The translations under genes were made by a program, and so were the position numbers. DNA of 64,000 bases from Paenibacillus_AB sp036577625. GTDB taxonomy: Bacteria > Bacillota > Bacilli > Paenibacillales > NBRC-103111. Location: positions 55,462 to 119,461 of the forward strand of contig NZ_JARBDC010000011.1 of the NCBI RefSeq assembly GCF_036577625.1. The letters run 5' to 3'. This document shows positions 35,591-44,271 of the stretch, piece after piece (within the stretch, counting starts at the first letter, position 1; each line of letters opens with the position of its first letter). Below the pieces are notes generated by a model. That model was given only the letters and a program-made list of their open reading frames with translations, did not search any database and was not told where the DNA came from.

Positions 35591-35724
35591 ATAACTGGAA
35601 AACGTCCCGCTACATTCGTCCATGCCGCGCTTTTCGCCGATTTGGCGCCTTTTTAACTGGAGCTTCTCCCTGTAAATTTGAAACGATGCCTATAGGAAAG
35701 CGTGTTAGCTGGAGGTTTTCCCGT
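35591..35724. repeat. Short 23-base repeat units (TTAACTGGA...CCCTGTAA)
   Basis: Three units of one pattern: ATAACTGGAAAACGTCCCGC (35591), TTAACTGGAGCTTCTCCCTG (35653) and TTAGCTGGAGGTTTTCCCGT (35705). Similar units recur at 40823 and 40936. They abut the truncated end of a decayed regulator gene. Confidence 0.6.
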
Positions 35725-35750
35725 TCGTTCGATTCCATTGGCCCGGCAGG

Positions 35751-36243
35751 ATAACCCATGTGCTAATCCTGACCTCGCAGCCCGACGATGAACTGATCGT
35801 TCAGGCGATGATGGAAGGGGCGAGCGGCTTTTTGCTCAAAGATTGGGAAACCGACGATATCATCATCCGGGCGATCAAGTCCGTCGTCTCGGGCCAAATG
35901 ACGCTGCCTGCCCGAATTTCCGCCAGGCTGTCCGAAGGATTGTCCAGACTGCACAAGCAGCAAAGCCGGTTGGACGAGGACGAAATCATGCGCCGGAACG
36001 AGCGGCTGCCGTGGGAGCGATTGGATGTTTCTTTCTCGCTGCGGGAGCGGCAGATTATATGCTTGCTGATGCAGGAGCATACCAATTCCGATATCGCGGA
36101 CCTGCTTCATCTGTCCGTCGGCACGGTGAAAAAATTATATCAGCACCGTCTATAAAGCATTGGGCGTGTCGAGCCGCGCCGAAGCCGTGCTTGCGGATCG
36201 AATCCCGGTATACGGAATAAGGGACCTTGATGCATCCTTTTGA
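35751..36243 (+). pseudogene. Decayed NarL/LuxR-type response regulator
   Basis: The frame from 35751 begins mid-receiver (HVLILTSQPDDELIVQAM, with Thr and GFLLKD Lys switch residues) and continues into a LuxR HTH (FSLRERQIICLLMQEHTNSD, ADLLHLSVGTVK). The phospho-aspartate half and any start codon are missing. At 36127-36132 a run of six A shifts the frame; with five A the protein would read VKNYISTVYKALGVSSRAEAVL, the normal end of such HTH domains. So it is both 5'-truncated and frameshifted. The truncation point touches the repeat units at 35591-35724. Confidence 0.85.
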
Positions 36244-36438
36244 TTTCCATGCGGCGTCCCCCGCCTTCGTCTATGCCCCGAACCTACCATACCGTCCTCG
36301 TCCCGGTACATGCGCGAGCGGCGCCAATGTCCGGATCGGCAATCATTGTCCGGGTCGCCATTTTCGCGGCCGTTTTTACTATCGTGGAACTGCAGCCGAA
36401 TCGGTACGAAAAGATGGTTTTACGAAGGATTCGGGACG

Positions 36439-36862
36439 ATGGCCGCTGTAAACGAAACTGTGCTGGAGCGGCTGAGAAAGCCGTTCCTGGAGCCGGACGA
36501 CGAGTACGGGCAAGCCGACGTCAAATCCCGGAGCCCCGCCTTCGGCCGATCTGCTCAATCCGCGGGCGACGGAGGCGTTCATCCGGCTGACGCACGACGC
36601 CTATTACGCGCGGCTGAAACGATTTTTCGGCAATACCGATCGAACGATTCGGCTCGACCTGGGAGACGTGCAGGAGACGGCGTCGGTCTAATTAAACGGC
36701 AATCCGCTCGGCGTCCGCCTCTGGAAGCCATACGCGTATGCGGATATTTCGGCGGCGGCCCGCCCGGGCTCGAACCTGCTGCGCATCCGGGTCGCCAACA
36801 GCTTGGCGAACGCCTATAATAAAGCGTCTCTTCCGTCCGGTTTGCTCGGTCCGGTAACGGCG
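36439..36862 (+). pseudogene. Decayed glycosidase (internally deleted)
   Basis: Three pieces of one large glycosidase type are visible in order. Frame one: ATG 36439, VLERLRKPFLEPDDEYGQ, an N-terminal start of rhamnosidase-like proteins. Frame two from 36548: DLLNPRATEAFIRLTHDAYY, an internal barrel segment, then RLDLGDVQETASV, a stop at 36689-36691 where Trp is expected, and LNGNPLGVRLWKPY with PGSNLLRIRVANSL, a C-terminal beta-sandwich. At least one frameshift, one stop and a deletion of most of the enzyme. Family assignment is by eye. Confidence 0.65.
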
Positions 36863-36900
36863 AGCGTGCCGGAGACGGTCCTGCAAGCCGCGTTTGTCCT

Positions 36901-37386
36901 CTACCCGCGAAGCCGGAGCGCAATGATGAACGACGCCAAAGCGGCAATCGACGCCGCGGTCCGAACATGGTTCCAGGCCGTCCAACGGACCAGGTATCGC
37001 GCCCATATGTCGGCTCCGGCGGCGCTGCCCGGCTTCGCGGCGGCGAGCGTATCGTTCAAAGGCACGTTGAAAGCGACCGTCACCAGAAAAACGAGCAAAT
37101 AAAGCAAGCTGCCCGCAAGCAAATAAATCGTGCCGGCTTCGCCCCATCGGAAATACGAGACGATCGCCAAAGCGGCGCTCGCAAGCGCCGTACCGATAAA
37201 GACGAAGCTGAATAACGAATTCAGTATCGTAACGTTTATCGATTGCATGGCGGCCATGCCTTGATGCGGCGGAATACGGCCCAGCGCGGTCATGACGAAT
37301 GCCGAAAAGGCGAAGAACAGCCCGGCGATCAGACCGGAGCCAAGCGCCGATGCGAAAGTCAAAACAAAAAGCAAACGTTCGTTCAT
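36901..37386 (-). CDS. DUF1772 (anthrone-oxygenase-like) membrane protein
   Basis: A 161-residue membrane protein with four hydrophobic helices, matching DUF1772: LIAGLFFAFSAFVMTALGRI after the first helix, MQSINVTILNSLF, and NVPLNDTLAAA before the last helix with WNHVRTAASIAA. Its biochemical role in bacteria is unknown. Start 37386 has GGGAGG seven bases upstream. A palindromic box upstream (37431-37450) is almost identical to one ahead of the MarR gene, so the pair is probably under the same repressor. Confidence 0.82.
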   Translation of the reverse strand: MNERLLFVLTFASALGSGLIAGLFFAFSAFVMTALGRIPPHQGMAAMQSINVTILNSLFSFVFIGTALASAALAIVSYFRWGEAGTIYLLAGSLLYLLVFLVTVAFNVPLNDTLAAAKPGSAAGADIWARYLVRWTAWNHVRTAASIAALASFIIALRLRG

Positions 37387-37430
37387 ATGAAACCTCCCGC
37401 GGTCCGACAAAGCGTTCGGACGTGTTTTAT

Positions 37431-37450
37431 ATTGCTTGTACATACAACTA
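37431..37450. promoter_or_regulatory. Likely MarR operator upstream of the DUF1772 gene
   Basis: ATTGCTTGTACATACAACTA, containing the palindrome TTGTACATACAA (37436-37447). It matches the box at 37921-37940 at 18 of 20 bases. Confidence 0.6.
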
Positions 37451-37470
37451 TTTTCCGAAACGGGGGCGAT

Positions 37471-37899
37471 TCACCCCTTGTTTTCCAATCGATCGCACGC
37501 TTGATCCAGCCGAAACGACAGCTCGTCGCCTTCCCGTTCCCCCAATATCGCGCCGTATCGGCTGCGAAGATTGTTCCAGCAGCGGTGAATGACGGCTTCC
37601 AGCGCTTTGCCTTTGTCCGTCGTGCAGATCAGCGACAACCGCCCTTCCGTACGGCTGTAGATCAGTCCTTTTCCCGCAAGCTTCTCGATCAGGCGGGTTA
37701 CCGTCGAAGGCTGGAGATGAAGAATTTCGCCCAGCTCCTTCTGGGAAATCCCTTCTTTTTCATACACCGCCATAAGCAAAAACGCGTAGGTCGGCGACAA
37801 TCCGCTCTCGGCAAACTCGTCCTCGGCCATTTTGGTTATGACCCTGCCGAGCCGATTGGCCGTGAAATACAAGCATTCCTTCAAATAATGGTCGAGCAT
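37471..37899 (-). CDS. MarR-family transcriptional regulator
   Basis: A 142-residue winged-helix regulator. It has LSPTYAFLLMAVYEKEGISQKELGEIL, the recognition helix segment QPSTVTRLIEKLAGKGLI, and the wing YSRTEGRLSLICTTDKGKAL, in the usual MarR layout with helical ends for dimerisation. Start 37899 follows CAGGGATG; an ATG two codons earlier is also possible. A box identical in form to the one ahead of the DUF1772 gene precedes this gene, indicating autoregulation together with control of its downstream neighbour. Confidence 0.9.
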   Translation of the reverse strand: MLDHYLKECLYFTANRLGRVITKMAEDEFAESGLSPTYAFLLMAVYEKEGISQKELGEILHLQPSTVTRLIEKLAGKGLIYSRTEGRLSLICTTDKGKALEAVIHRCWNNLRSRYGAILGEREGDELSFRLDQACDRLENKG

Positions 37900-37920
37900 G
37901 TTCATCCCTGCGTTTCTAAA

Positions 37921-37940
37921 ATTGTTTGCACATACAACTA
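37921..37940. promoter_or_regulatory. Likely MarR operator upstream of the marR gene
   Basis: ATTGTTTGCACATACAACTA, the second copy of the shared box, 21 bases before the marR start. Confidence 0.6.
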
Positions 37941-37984
37941 TATCCCTTTTCCAGCCCCGAGTAAAGTACCTTTTCCGGATTTCC

Positions 37985-38030
37985 GCAAAAAAATATCCCG
38001 AACCGCTTCTGTCGGAGCGGAACGGGACAT
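37985..38030 (-). terminator. Intrinsic terminator of purU
   Basis: On the minus strand GTCCCGTTCCGCT pairs with AGCGGTTCGGGAT and is followed by ATTTTTTT. Confidence 0.85.
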
Positions 38031-38034
38031 TTGT

Positions 38035-38934
38035 TCAGTTAAACACGACCGTTTTGTTTTGATGCGTCAAAATGCGGTCCTCCACATGCCAGGCGACGGC
38101 GCGCGCCAGGACGATCCGCTCGATGTGCCGGCCGATCCGCTTCAGCGCCTCGACGTTGTCGCGGTGGCTGACGCGCTGCACGTCCTGCTCGATGATCGGC
38201 CCGCCGTCCAGCTCCTCGGTCACGTAGTGAGCCGTCGCGCCGATAATTTTCACGCCGCGCTCGTACGCTTGCGCGTACGGCTTCCCTCCGACGAATGCCG
38301 GCAAAAACGAATGGTGAATGTTGATGATCCGGTTCGGGAAATGCGCGATGAACGACGGCGAAATAATTTGCATATACCGCGCCAGGATGACGGTATCCAC
38401 GTCGCCGACGAGCTCCAGCTGCTTCGCCTCGGCCTCGCGCTTCGTATCCGCCGTAACCGGGACGTGGTGGTACGGAATGCCGAACGATTCGACCGTCTCC
38501 CGCATGTCCGGGTGATTGCTGACGACCATGGCGATATCGGCGTACAGATCGCCGGACTTCCATTGCCACAGCAGCTCCAGCAGGCAATGGTCCTCCTTCG
38601 AGACGAACACGGCCAGCCGCTGCTTCCGGCCCGCCTGCGTCACCCGCCAATCCATGGCAAACTCGCGCGCGGTCGTTTCGGCGAAATCCCGCTTCAGCCC
38701 GTCCAGCCGCTTGTCCAGCTCGGGCAGGTCGAACTCGAGACGGATGAAAAACAGTCCGCCCTGCGGGTCCATCGTATATTGATCCGATTGGACGATATTG
38801 GCGCCGTGCCGGGCCAAAAACTGCGAAACCCCCGCCACGATGCCCGGGCGGTCGGGGCATGAAATCAGCATGCGCGCCCGGTCCGTTTGCCGGTCCGAAC
38901 GCTGCATGTTCGGTGGTGTGACTAGTGGACTCAT
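38035..38934 (-). CDS. purU: Formyltetrahydrofolate deformylase
   Basis: A 299-residue PurU: an N-terminal ACT domain (about 20-95, ISCPDRPGIVAGVSQFLARH) and a formyltransferase-like hydrolase domain with AVFVSKEDHCLLELLWQW, SNHPDMRETVESFGIPYHH, VILARYMQIIS, and the active-site NIHHSFLPAFVG with ATAHYVTEELDGGPII. It hydrolyses 10-formyltetrahydrofolate to formate and balances one-carbon pools. The GAGGAA site is slightly far from the ATG at 38934; a later ATG at residue 10 is possible. Confidence 0.93.
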   Translation of the reverse strand: MSPLVTPPNMQRSDRQTDRARMLISCPDRPGIVAGVSQFLARHGANIVQSDQYTMDPQGGLFFIRLEFDLPELDKRLDGLKRDFAETTAREFAMDWRVTQAGRKQRLAVFVSKEDHCLLELLWQWKSGDLYADIAMVVSNHPDMRETVESFGIPYHHVPVTADTKREAEAKQLELVGDVDTVILARYMQIISPSFIAHFPNRIINIHHSFLPAFVGGKPYAQAYERGVKIIGATAHYVTEELDGGPIIEQDVQRVSHRDNVEALKRIGRHIERIVLARAVAWHVEDRILTHQNKTVVFN

Positions 38935-38997
38935 GTGTCGGTTACGTTCCTCTCATTTCCGGTTGCCGGAAAGCGCAGCTTGTCCGCTTCCGGGTCG

Positions 38998-40125
38998 TCA
39001 CACGGTTGCGAGCAGCTCCTTGCCCGCGAACCATGCGGTAATGCGCTGGTTGATTTGCTCCTCGCTCAATTCCGGGAACAGCCGGCTTTCGACGACCATG
39101 TCGTACAGCCGTTCCATCGGCTCGCGCGGGTCGGCTTTTTTCGCCTTGGCGTCGTTTTTGAGCACGTCCCACGTCGAGACGACAAAATCGCGATGATCGA
39201 TATCCTGCTTGCCGAAATAATGATGCAGCCGGTCCAAATGATCGAGAAACTCGGCGCCGAACCGGCCGTTCAAATCGCCGCGCAGCAGCGCGATTTCCGC
39301 CTCGTACATCGGACGGACCGTCTTGTCTTCCTTGCCGATCCACGGCGTTTCCAGCACCATCGGCAAATGCTGCAGGCTGTCGTGATGGACGATGTAGTTC
39401 ATCGCCTTGTAGCCGATCAGCCCGGCCCCTACCGGAGCGTGGCGGTCTTTGCCGGCGCCGCGGACGTTTTTGCTGTCGTTCAGGTGGATGACGGCGAGAC
39501 GGTCCAGCCCGACGATTTTGTCGAAATGGTTCAGGACGCCGTCGAAATCGTCCACGATATCGTAGCCCGCATCGTGTACGTGGCACGTGTCGAGGCAGAC
39601 GGTAAGCCGCTCGTTGTCTTCGACCTTGTCGATAATTTGCGCCAGCTCCTCGAACGAACGGCCGATTTCCGAGCCTTTGCCGGCCATCGTCTCGAGCGCG
39701 ATGTTGACGTTCGTTTCCTTCGTGCCGCGCAGCACCTCGTTCAAGCCTTCGACGATGCGGGCGATGCCGTACTCGGCGTCCTTGTCCGTGTAGGCTCCCG
39801 GATGCAGCACGATGTTGCGCACGCCGAGATAGTCGGTGCGGCGAATTTCGTCCTGCAGGAAGCGGACGGCCAACTCGTACGTGTCTTCCTTGTAAGAGCC
39901 GAGGTTGATGATGTAAGGCGCGTGCACGACGATTTCGTCGATCCCGTGCTCCGCCATGAGCGCCTTGCCTTCTTCGATATATTGCTCCTCGATCGGTTTG
40001 CGTCTTGTATTCTGCGGAGCCCCGGTATAGATCATAAAAGTGCTGGATCCGTACGATACGGCTTCCTGCGCCGCGTTCAGCAGTCCTTTGTCGGAAAAAG
40101 AGACGTGCGATCCAATTTTCAACAT
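38998..40125 (-). CDS. nfo: Endonuclease IV (AP endonuclease) with C-terminal extension
   Basis: A 375-residue apurinic endonuclease. The core (about 1-285) has IGSHVSFSDKGLLNAA, VVHAPYIINLGS, NIVLHPGAYTDKD, ALETMAGKG, VCLDTCHVHDAGYD and HLNDSKNVRGAGKDRHAPVG, carrying the zinc-binding His, Asp and Glu residues of Nfo. Typical family members are 280-300 residues; here about 85 extra residues follow VLETPWIGKED, with WDVLKNDAKAKKAD and a helical tail. It cuts abasic sites in DNA. A single gene, 63 bases from purU. Confidence 0.9.
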   Translation of the reverse strand: MLKIGSHVSFSDKGLLNAAQEAVSYGSSTFMIYTGAPQNTRRKPIEEQYIEEGKALMAEHGIDEIVVHAPYIINLGSYKEDTYELAVRFLQDEIRRTDYLGVRNIVLHPGAYTDKDAEYGIARIVEGLNEVLRGTKETNVNIALETMAGKGSEIGRSFEELAQIIDKVEDNERLTVCLDTCHVHDAGYDIVDDFDGVLNHFDKIVGLDRLAVIHLNDSKNVRGAGKDRHAPVGAGLIGYKAMNYIVHHDSLQHLPMVLETPWIGKEDKTVRPMYEAEIALLRGDLNGRFGAEFLDHLDRLHHYFGKQDIDHRDFVVSTWDVLKNDAKAKKADPREPMERLYDMVVESRLFPELSEEQINQRITAWFAGKELLATV

Positions 40126-40239
40126 CGGCTTCGACTCCTTTGCATATACTTTCCCTATTGTACTAAGAAACTACAAATAAATCTACGAATGCGGTATAAT
40201 TCCAAGTAATACTTGTTATCGCCGTAAGGAGAATGAACG

Positions 40240-40668
40240 ATGCCTTCGCAAAGCTTCATGCTGTTTTTGCTGTTTTGGGGGTTCGTGCTGCTGTTTTTCA
40301 TGTCGGTCGGCGGTTACTTCATGTTCCGCAAATTCATGAAGGTGCTGCCGAAAGCCGACGGCAGGTCGAAGCTGGACTGGCAAAACCATTACGTCGAAGC
40401 GTCCCGCCACTTATGGACCGATGCTTCCAAAGAGTTTCTGGAAAAGCTGGTCGCCCCCGTTCCCGGTCCGTTCCGGGACATCGCCCGGCATTCGATCGCC
40501 GCGAAAATCGGCGAAGTCGCCCTGGAGAAAGGCGTCCCCGAGGTGACGGAGCAAATATGCATCGAGGGCTACATCAAAGCGACGCCGAAGCGCGACCATA
40601 AAAGCCTCGTTTCGTTTTTGGAGAAAAACGGCATCGACTACAGCGCGTACCGGCATTTGCTGAACTAG
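40240..40668 (+). CDS. DUF2621 family membrane protein
   Basis: A 142-residue protein with an N-terminal membrane helix (about 5-28, FMLFLLFWGFVLLFFMSVGG) and a cytosolic part with SKLDWQNHYVEASRHLW, FLEKLVAPVPGPFRDIARH and EKGVPEVTEQICIEGYI. This matches DUF2621, known from YneK-type proteins of Bacillales; role unknown, possibly sporulation-related in context elsewhere. GTAAGGAGAA precedes the start. It is divergent from nfo and closed by its own terminator. Confidence 0.85.
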   Translation: MPSQSFMLFLLFWGFVLLFFMSVGGYFMFRKFMKVLPKADGRSKLDWQNHYVEASRHLWTDASKEFLEKLVAPVPGPFRDIARHSIAAKIGEVALEKGVPEVTEQICIEGYIKATPKRDHKSLVSFLEKNGIDYSAYRHLLN

Positions 40669-40690
40669 CGGTTTCGCCCGCAACACAACA

Positions 40691-40732
40691 ACAAGACCTT
40701 CGTTCGCATCGCAAGCGGACGAAGGTCTTTCG
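40691..40732 (+). terminator. Intrinsic terminator
   Basis: AAGACCTTCGT pairs with ACGAAGGTCTT around a CGC/GCG inner stem, followed by TCGTTTT. Confidence 0.85.
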
Positions 40733-40822
40733 TTTTGATTTTGAAAACCGACGACAAGTCGGCCGTCTTGTAAGCACACGTCGGTCTCGCATCCCGGCTT
40801 TTGCCATGAATGCGGCTTGAAG

Positions 40823-40958
40823 TTAACCGGATTTCCTCCCTCTAATCCGGCAACGCTTCAACTTCGCTTCGATATAGCAGGAAAAGCTCCGGTTAAATGG
40901 CGTCACGTCGGCGTAAAGAGCATTTCTTGCAAAAATTAGCGGGACTTTTTCCCTGTAA
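40823..40958. repeat. Short 23-base repeat units
   Basis: TTAACCGGATTTCCTCCCTC (40823) and TTAGCGGGACTTTTTCCCTG (40936), each ending in TAA, match the units near 35591-35724. The surrounding 300 bases are gene-free. Confidence 0.55.
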
Positions 40959-41035
40959 CCCGGCCGGCAGTCGGAAACCCGGCAAATGACCGGGAGCTTT
41001 TTCGGTAATCTGTTCCGCCCACAACCGGAACGTCC

Positions 41036-44000
41036 CTACAAATACGGATAGTTTTTGTTGACGATCATCAAGCATACTTTCCACATCAAGCCTTCCTTCG
41101 TCCGAAAACGAACCTTCGCGTAGCCGTCCTTCCGCTGGTCGATCGCCAGCAGCGTCGAGGCGAACTCTCCCGCGCGCAGGACGCGCTCCGGCTTCCGCGA
41201 GCACTGCCCGGCGATTTCGATCTCCGTGTACGACGGCGCGTCGTAATCGCCGCAGACGAACAGCGCGTCGTACCGCCCTCTCGGCAGCTCGAGCACGAAC
41301 GTTCGCTCGACGGTCCCGCCGATATAATCGCGCCGCAGCAAGTCCGCTCCGCCCGTATCGGCGGCGAGCAAGCCGTCCGCCTCCTCCCAGCCGATTCCGG
41401 TGTAGGGGCGGAAGACGTGCTCCGTCGTCATTTTGCGGAACGTTTGGCCGAGTATGCCTTGATCCATATGCACCTGCCGCGGCAAAACCCGGCTGTAGTC
41501 TTTGTCGAGCTTCTCTTTCGGAACGCCGAAATCGATCCGGTATGCGGCCAGCCGCGATTCCCGATGGTTGCCGGCAACGTAATCGAACGTGAAGTGGTCG
41601 AGCAGCTTGTCGTGATCCGTATCCCGATTTTTGCCCAAAAAGATTCTCCGGTTCGTATGCGCGACATGGACGCGCGGACCTGCCCCGGCATCGCTGCCGT
41701 CGGCCGCCGGTTCCGCTCCCGCAGCCGGAACGTCCGCTCCGGTCGGATGAATCGCATACTCGCCGCCCGCCTCCGTGGCGAATACGATCACGCCGTCGTC
41801 CAGCCGGCTTTCCGCCGGAACCCATCCGCCGCCGTCCCAACGCGAAACCGATGCTTCCGCGCCTTCGGCAAACGGGTTGCGCACCGCCGCCCGCGAGCCG
41901 GCCAAGCTTTTGATCCGCACCCAGGCGGTGCGTCCGCCGGACATCGCCGCGCTGACCTCGAACGCGCCGACGGCGAGCAGACCGCGAAACGAGCAGTCCT
42001 CCCATTTCGGGTAAACGCGCACCTTTTTCGCCACGTCGTGCTCGTACATGCCGATCGTTCGTTCCGGCTCCGGTTCCCCCGACGGCACCGCCGGGAATAC
42101 GTCGATGACGCCGTCGTAGCTCTGCAGCAGCATTTCGTTCACGGCGGCGACGACTTCGCCGGAAGCTTCCATCATGTGCGGGTAGTACAGCGGCTCGTTC
42201 GTGATGTTGCAATAGTTCATCCAGCGTTCGGTTTCTTCGGCGAACAGCCCGTTGCCGCGCAGCGACAAGTCGATGCCCTGCTCGTACAGCAGCCGCAGCG
42301 CCCAATTGCCTTTGCCGAGCCGCGACGCCGCCGCGGACAGCCAGCCGAACTGGAACACGCCGTATTCGGTATGACGCTCCGCATAGCGCAGCGTATGTTC
42401 GGCCCGCCTGCGCAGCTCCTCGCCGCTGCGGCGGTCGATCTCGCCGATCGGGTAAATCGGCATAAGCAGCGACGGATGGCGCAAATGCAAATCGGCTGGC
42501 GCCCATTCCGAGTCTTTGAAGACGTCGCCGTACCGGCCGGACACGGCCGTCGGATACGGGGCGAGACGGTCCAGAATGGCCGCCCACCTGCTCCGCTCCG
42601 CCTCCGGCTCGCCGAGCCGCGCGCTCGCTTCGATCGTCAGCTTCAGCAAATAGGCGACCGAGGACAGCGTGCTGACCGAATTGCGGGTCAGCGGCCCCTG
42701 CTCCGGCGAAATGTCGGGGAAGACGTCGTAGCGGTCCTTCTCGGCGTCGTACTGCAAATACCCTTCGAAAAAGCGGACGATCTGTTTGAACAGCGGGTAC
42801 GCTTTTTCCCGCAAAAACGTCTCGTCCATGCTGTACCGGTAATAGTCCCACGCAAACTGCGCGCACCACGGCCATATGCTCAAATACAAGGCGTGCGGAT
42901 AGTCGGCGGCATAGCCGTCCAGACCGTAAAACTGCTTCGCCATTTTTTCCGCCTGGGCGGTGTAGGAGAACAGCCCGTCGTTGAACGCCTCGGCCACCTC
43001 CAGATGGTTCGCCGTATACAGCGGCCAGAAGGCGGCCTGGATGTTGACGTCCCAATACCACATGCTGCCCCACTTCGTCGGCTGCTTGATGTCCCACAAG
43101 CCGTTGAGCCCGCACGCCTGCTCGTACATGCGGCCGCCCTTCCCGCTGCTTGCCGCGATCGCGTACAAATTGACGTGCCACAAGTCTTCCAGCATTTTAT
43201 CGGGCAAAGTGACCGAGGAACGGCTCCAAAACCGGCGCCAATGCTCCTCGTGAGTTTCGCGCAGACGGCTCGATTGCGAGCCCGCTTCGCTAACGCGCCG
43301 CAGGGCGGTCGGCAGCAGCTGCTTCGTCTCTTCCTCCGTCACGACCGTCGTGATAACGGTCACTTTCTTCCCGGCGTCCCGCAGCCGTACGCGAACCGCT
43401 TCGTCCGTGATCTCGGCGCTTCCCTTGGCCCCGACGAGCCTCGTCATGACGAGAAACGAAAACGGTTCGTACCGCTCCCGGTCTTCGCCGTCCGGGTAAA
43501 ACGAGCCCGTGTAATAAAACGTCGCGTCGTCGACTTGACCGTATGTCACGGTCATCTCCGCATATCGGCGCACCGGAACGGCCATCTCCAGCGCTTCGAG
43601 CAGCCCTCCGCTCGTTTGCCCGACCTCCGTGACGATCAGATCCGCCTCGGTCGCGACGAACGTTCGGACGTCGAGCGACTCCGTCCCTTTCTCGATTCGC
43701 AGGTCGACCTTCGCCGTTTCGACCGTAAGCCGCAGCGAGTAACGGTCCGGCTCGGCGAGCCCGGCCGCGGGAAACAGGCGAATTTCGCCGGTCGGATAGT
43801 GGGACACGCCTCCGGGCGGCTTGCCGTACCGTCTATACATGTTGTTGTCGGAAAACGAGTCCCCGTACAAATAAAACGGACCTTCCTCGGGGTTCCGGTA
43901 CAGCTCGAACGCCCGCCGCTTCAGCTCCTCGAACGTAAAGCCGTATTGGCGCCCGAAATCCCGCCCTTCTCCGCTGCGGGCTTTGCGGCTGTACCGGTGC

Positions 44001-44146
44001 AGCTTCCGGTAATATACCTCGTAATGATTCATCGCCATCGTCAGCGTATTTTCCTCGAAAAACACCATGCCGCCGAAACGGCCGTTGCCCAGCGGCAGCG
44101 CCTCGTTCCAGCCGCTCGGCGCGTTTTCGTACGTAATCGCGTGCAT
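41036..44146 (-). CDS. GH95-like glycoside hydrolase with C-terminal beta-sandwich domain
   Basis: A 1036-residue glycosidase. The N-terminal region (NEALPLGNGRFGGMVFFEEN), the six-hairpin barrel with LNGLWDIKQPTKWGSMWYWD, DVNIQAAFWP and DISPEQGPLTRNSV, and the closing VIDVFPAVPSG match the GH95 plan (alpha-L-fucosidase/galactosidase). About 240 extra residues follow (from HTNRRIFLGKNRDTDHDK), with a CBM-like FRPYTGIGWEEADGLL stretch similar to sugar-binding modules of rhamnogalacturonan enzymes. No signal peptide, so it should act inside on imported oligosaccharides. Divergent from an AraC gene. Confidence 0.8.
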   Translation of the reverse strand: MHAITYENAPSGWNEALPLGNGRFGGMVFFEENTLTMAMNHYEVYYRKLHRYSRKARSGEGRDFGRQYGFTFEELKRRAFELYRNPEEGPFYLYGDSFSDNNMYRRYGKPPGGVSHYPTGEIRLFPAAGLAEPDRYSLRLTVETAKVDLRIEKGTESLDVRTFVATEADLIVTEVGQTSGGLLEALEMAVPVRRYAEMTVTYGQVDDATFYYTGSFYPDGEDRERYEPFSFLVMTRLVGAKGSAEITDEAVRVRLRDAGKKVTVITTVVTEEETKQLLPTALRRVSEAGSQSSRLRETHEEHWRRFWSRSSVTLPDKMLEDLWHVNLYAIAASSGKGGRMYEQACGLNGLWDIKQPTKWGSMWYWDVNIQAAFWPLYTANHLEVAEAFNDGLFSYTAQAEKMAKQFYGLDGYAADYPHALYLSIWPWCAQFAWDYYRYSMDETFLREKAYPLFKQIVRFFEGYLQYDAEKDRYDVFPDISPEQGPLTRNSVSTLSSVAYLLKLTIEASARLGEPEAERSRWAAILDRLAPYPTAVSGRYGDVFKDSEWAPADLHLRHPSLLMPIYPIGEIDRRSGEELRRRAEHTLRYAERHTEYGVFQFGWLSAAASRLGKGNWALRLLYEQGIDLSLRGNGLFAEETERWMNYCNITNEPLYYPHMMEASGEVVAAVNEMLLQSYDGVIDVFPAVPSGEPEPERTIGMYEHDVAKKVRVYPKWEDCSFRGLLAVGAFEVSAAMSGGRTAWVRIKSLAGSRAAVRNPFAEGAEASVSRWDGGGWVPAESRLDDGVIVFATEAGGEYAIHPTGADVPAAGAEPAADGSDAGAGPRVHVAHTNRRIFLGKNRDTDHDKLLDHFTFDYVAGNHRESRLAAYRIDFGVPKEKLDKDYSRVLPRQVHMDQGILGQTFRKMTTEHVFRPYTGIGWEEADGLLAADTGGADLLRRDYIGGTVERTFVLELPRGRYDALFVCGDYDAPSYTEIEIAGQCSRKPERVLRAGEFASTLLAIDQRKDGYAKVRFRTKEGLMWKVCLMIVNKNYPYL

Positions 44147-44271
44147 GCGCGCACTCTCCCTTTTGCTTTCGTCCGGAATTTATATATATTGTAGCGCAAC
44201 GGTTTTATAATAGATTTGAACAAAGCTACGGCAATCCGATAAAACTTCCATAAATTGGGTGATCTGTCCGC

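Noticed and set aside
41417..44194. 925-codon open frame antisense to the GH95-like gene
   Set aside because: A GC-rich shadow: no ribosome site, no recognisable domain, and the opposite frame has clear glycosidase motifs.
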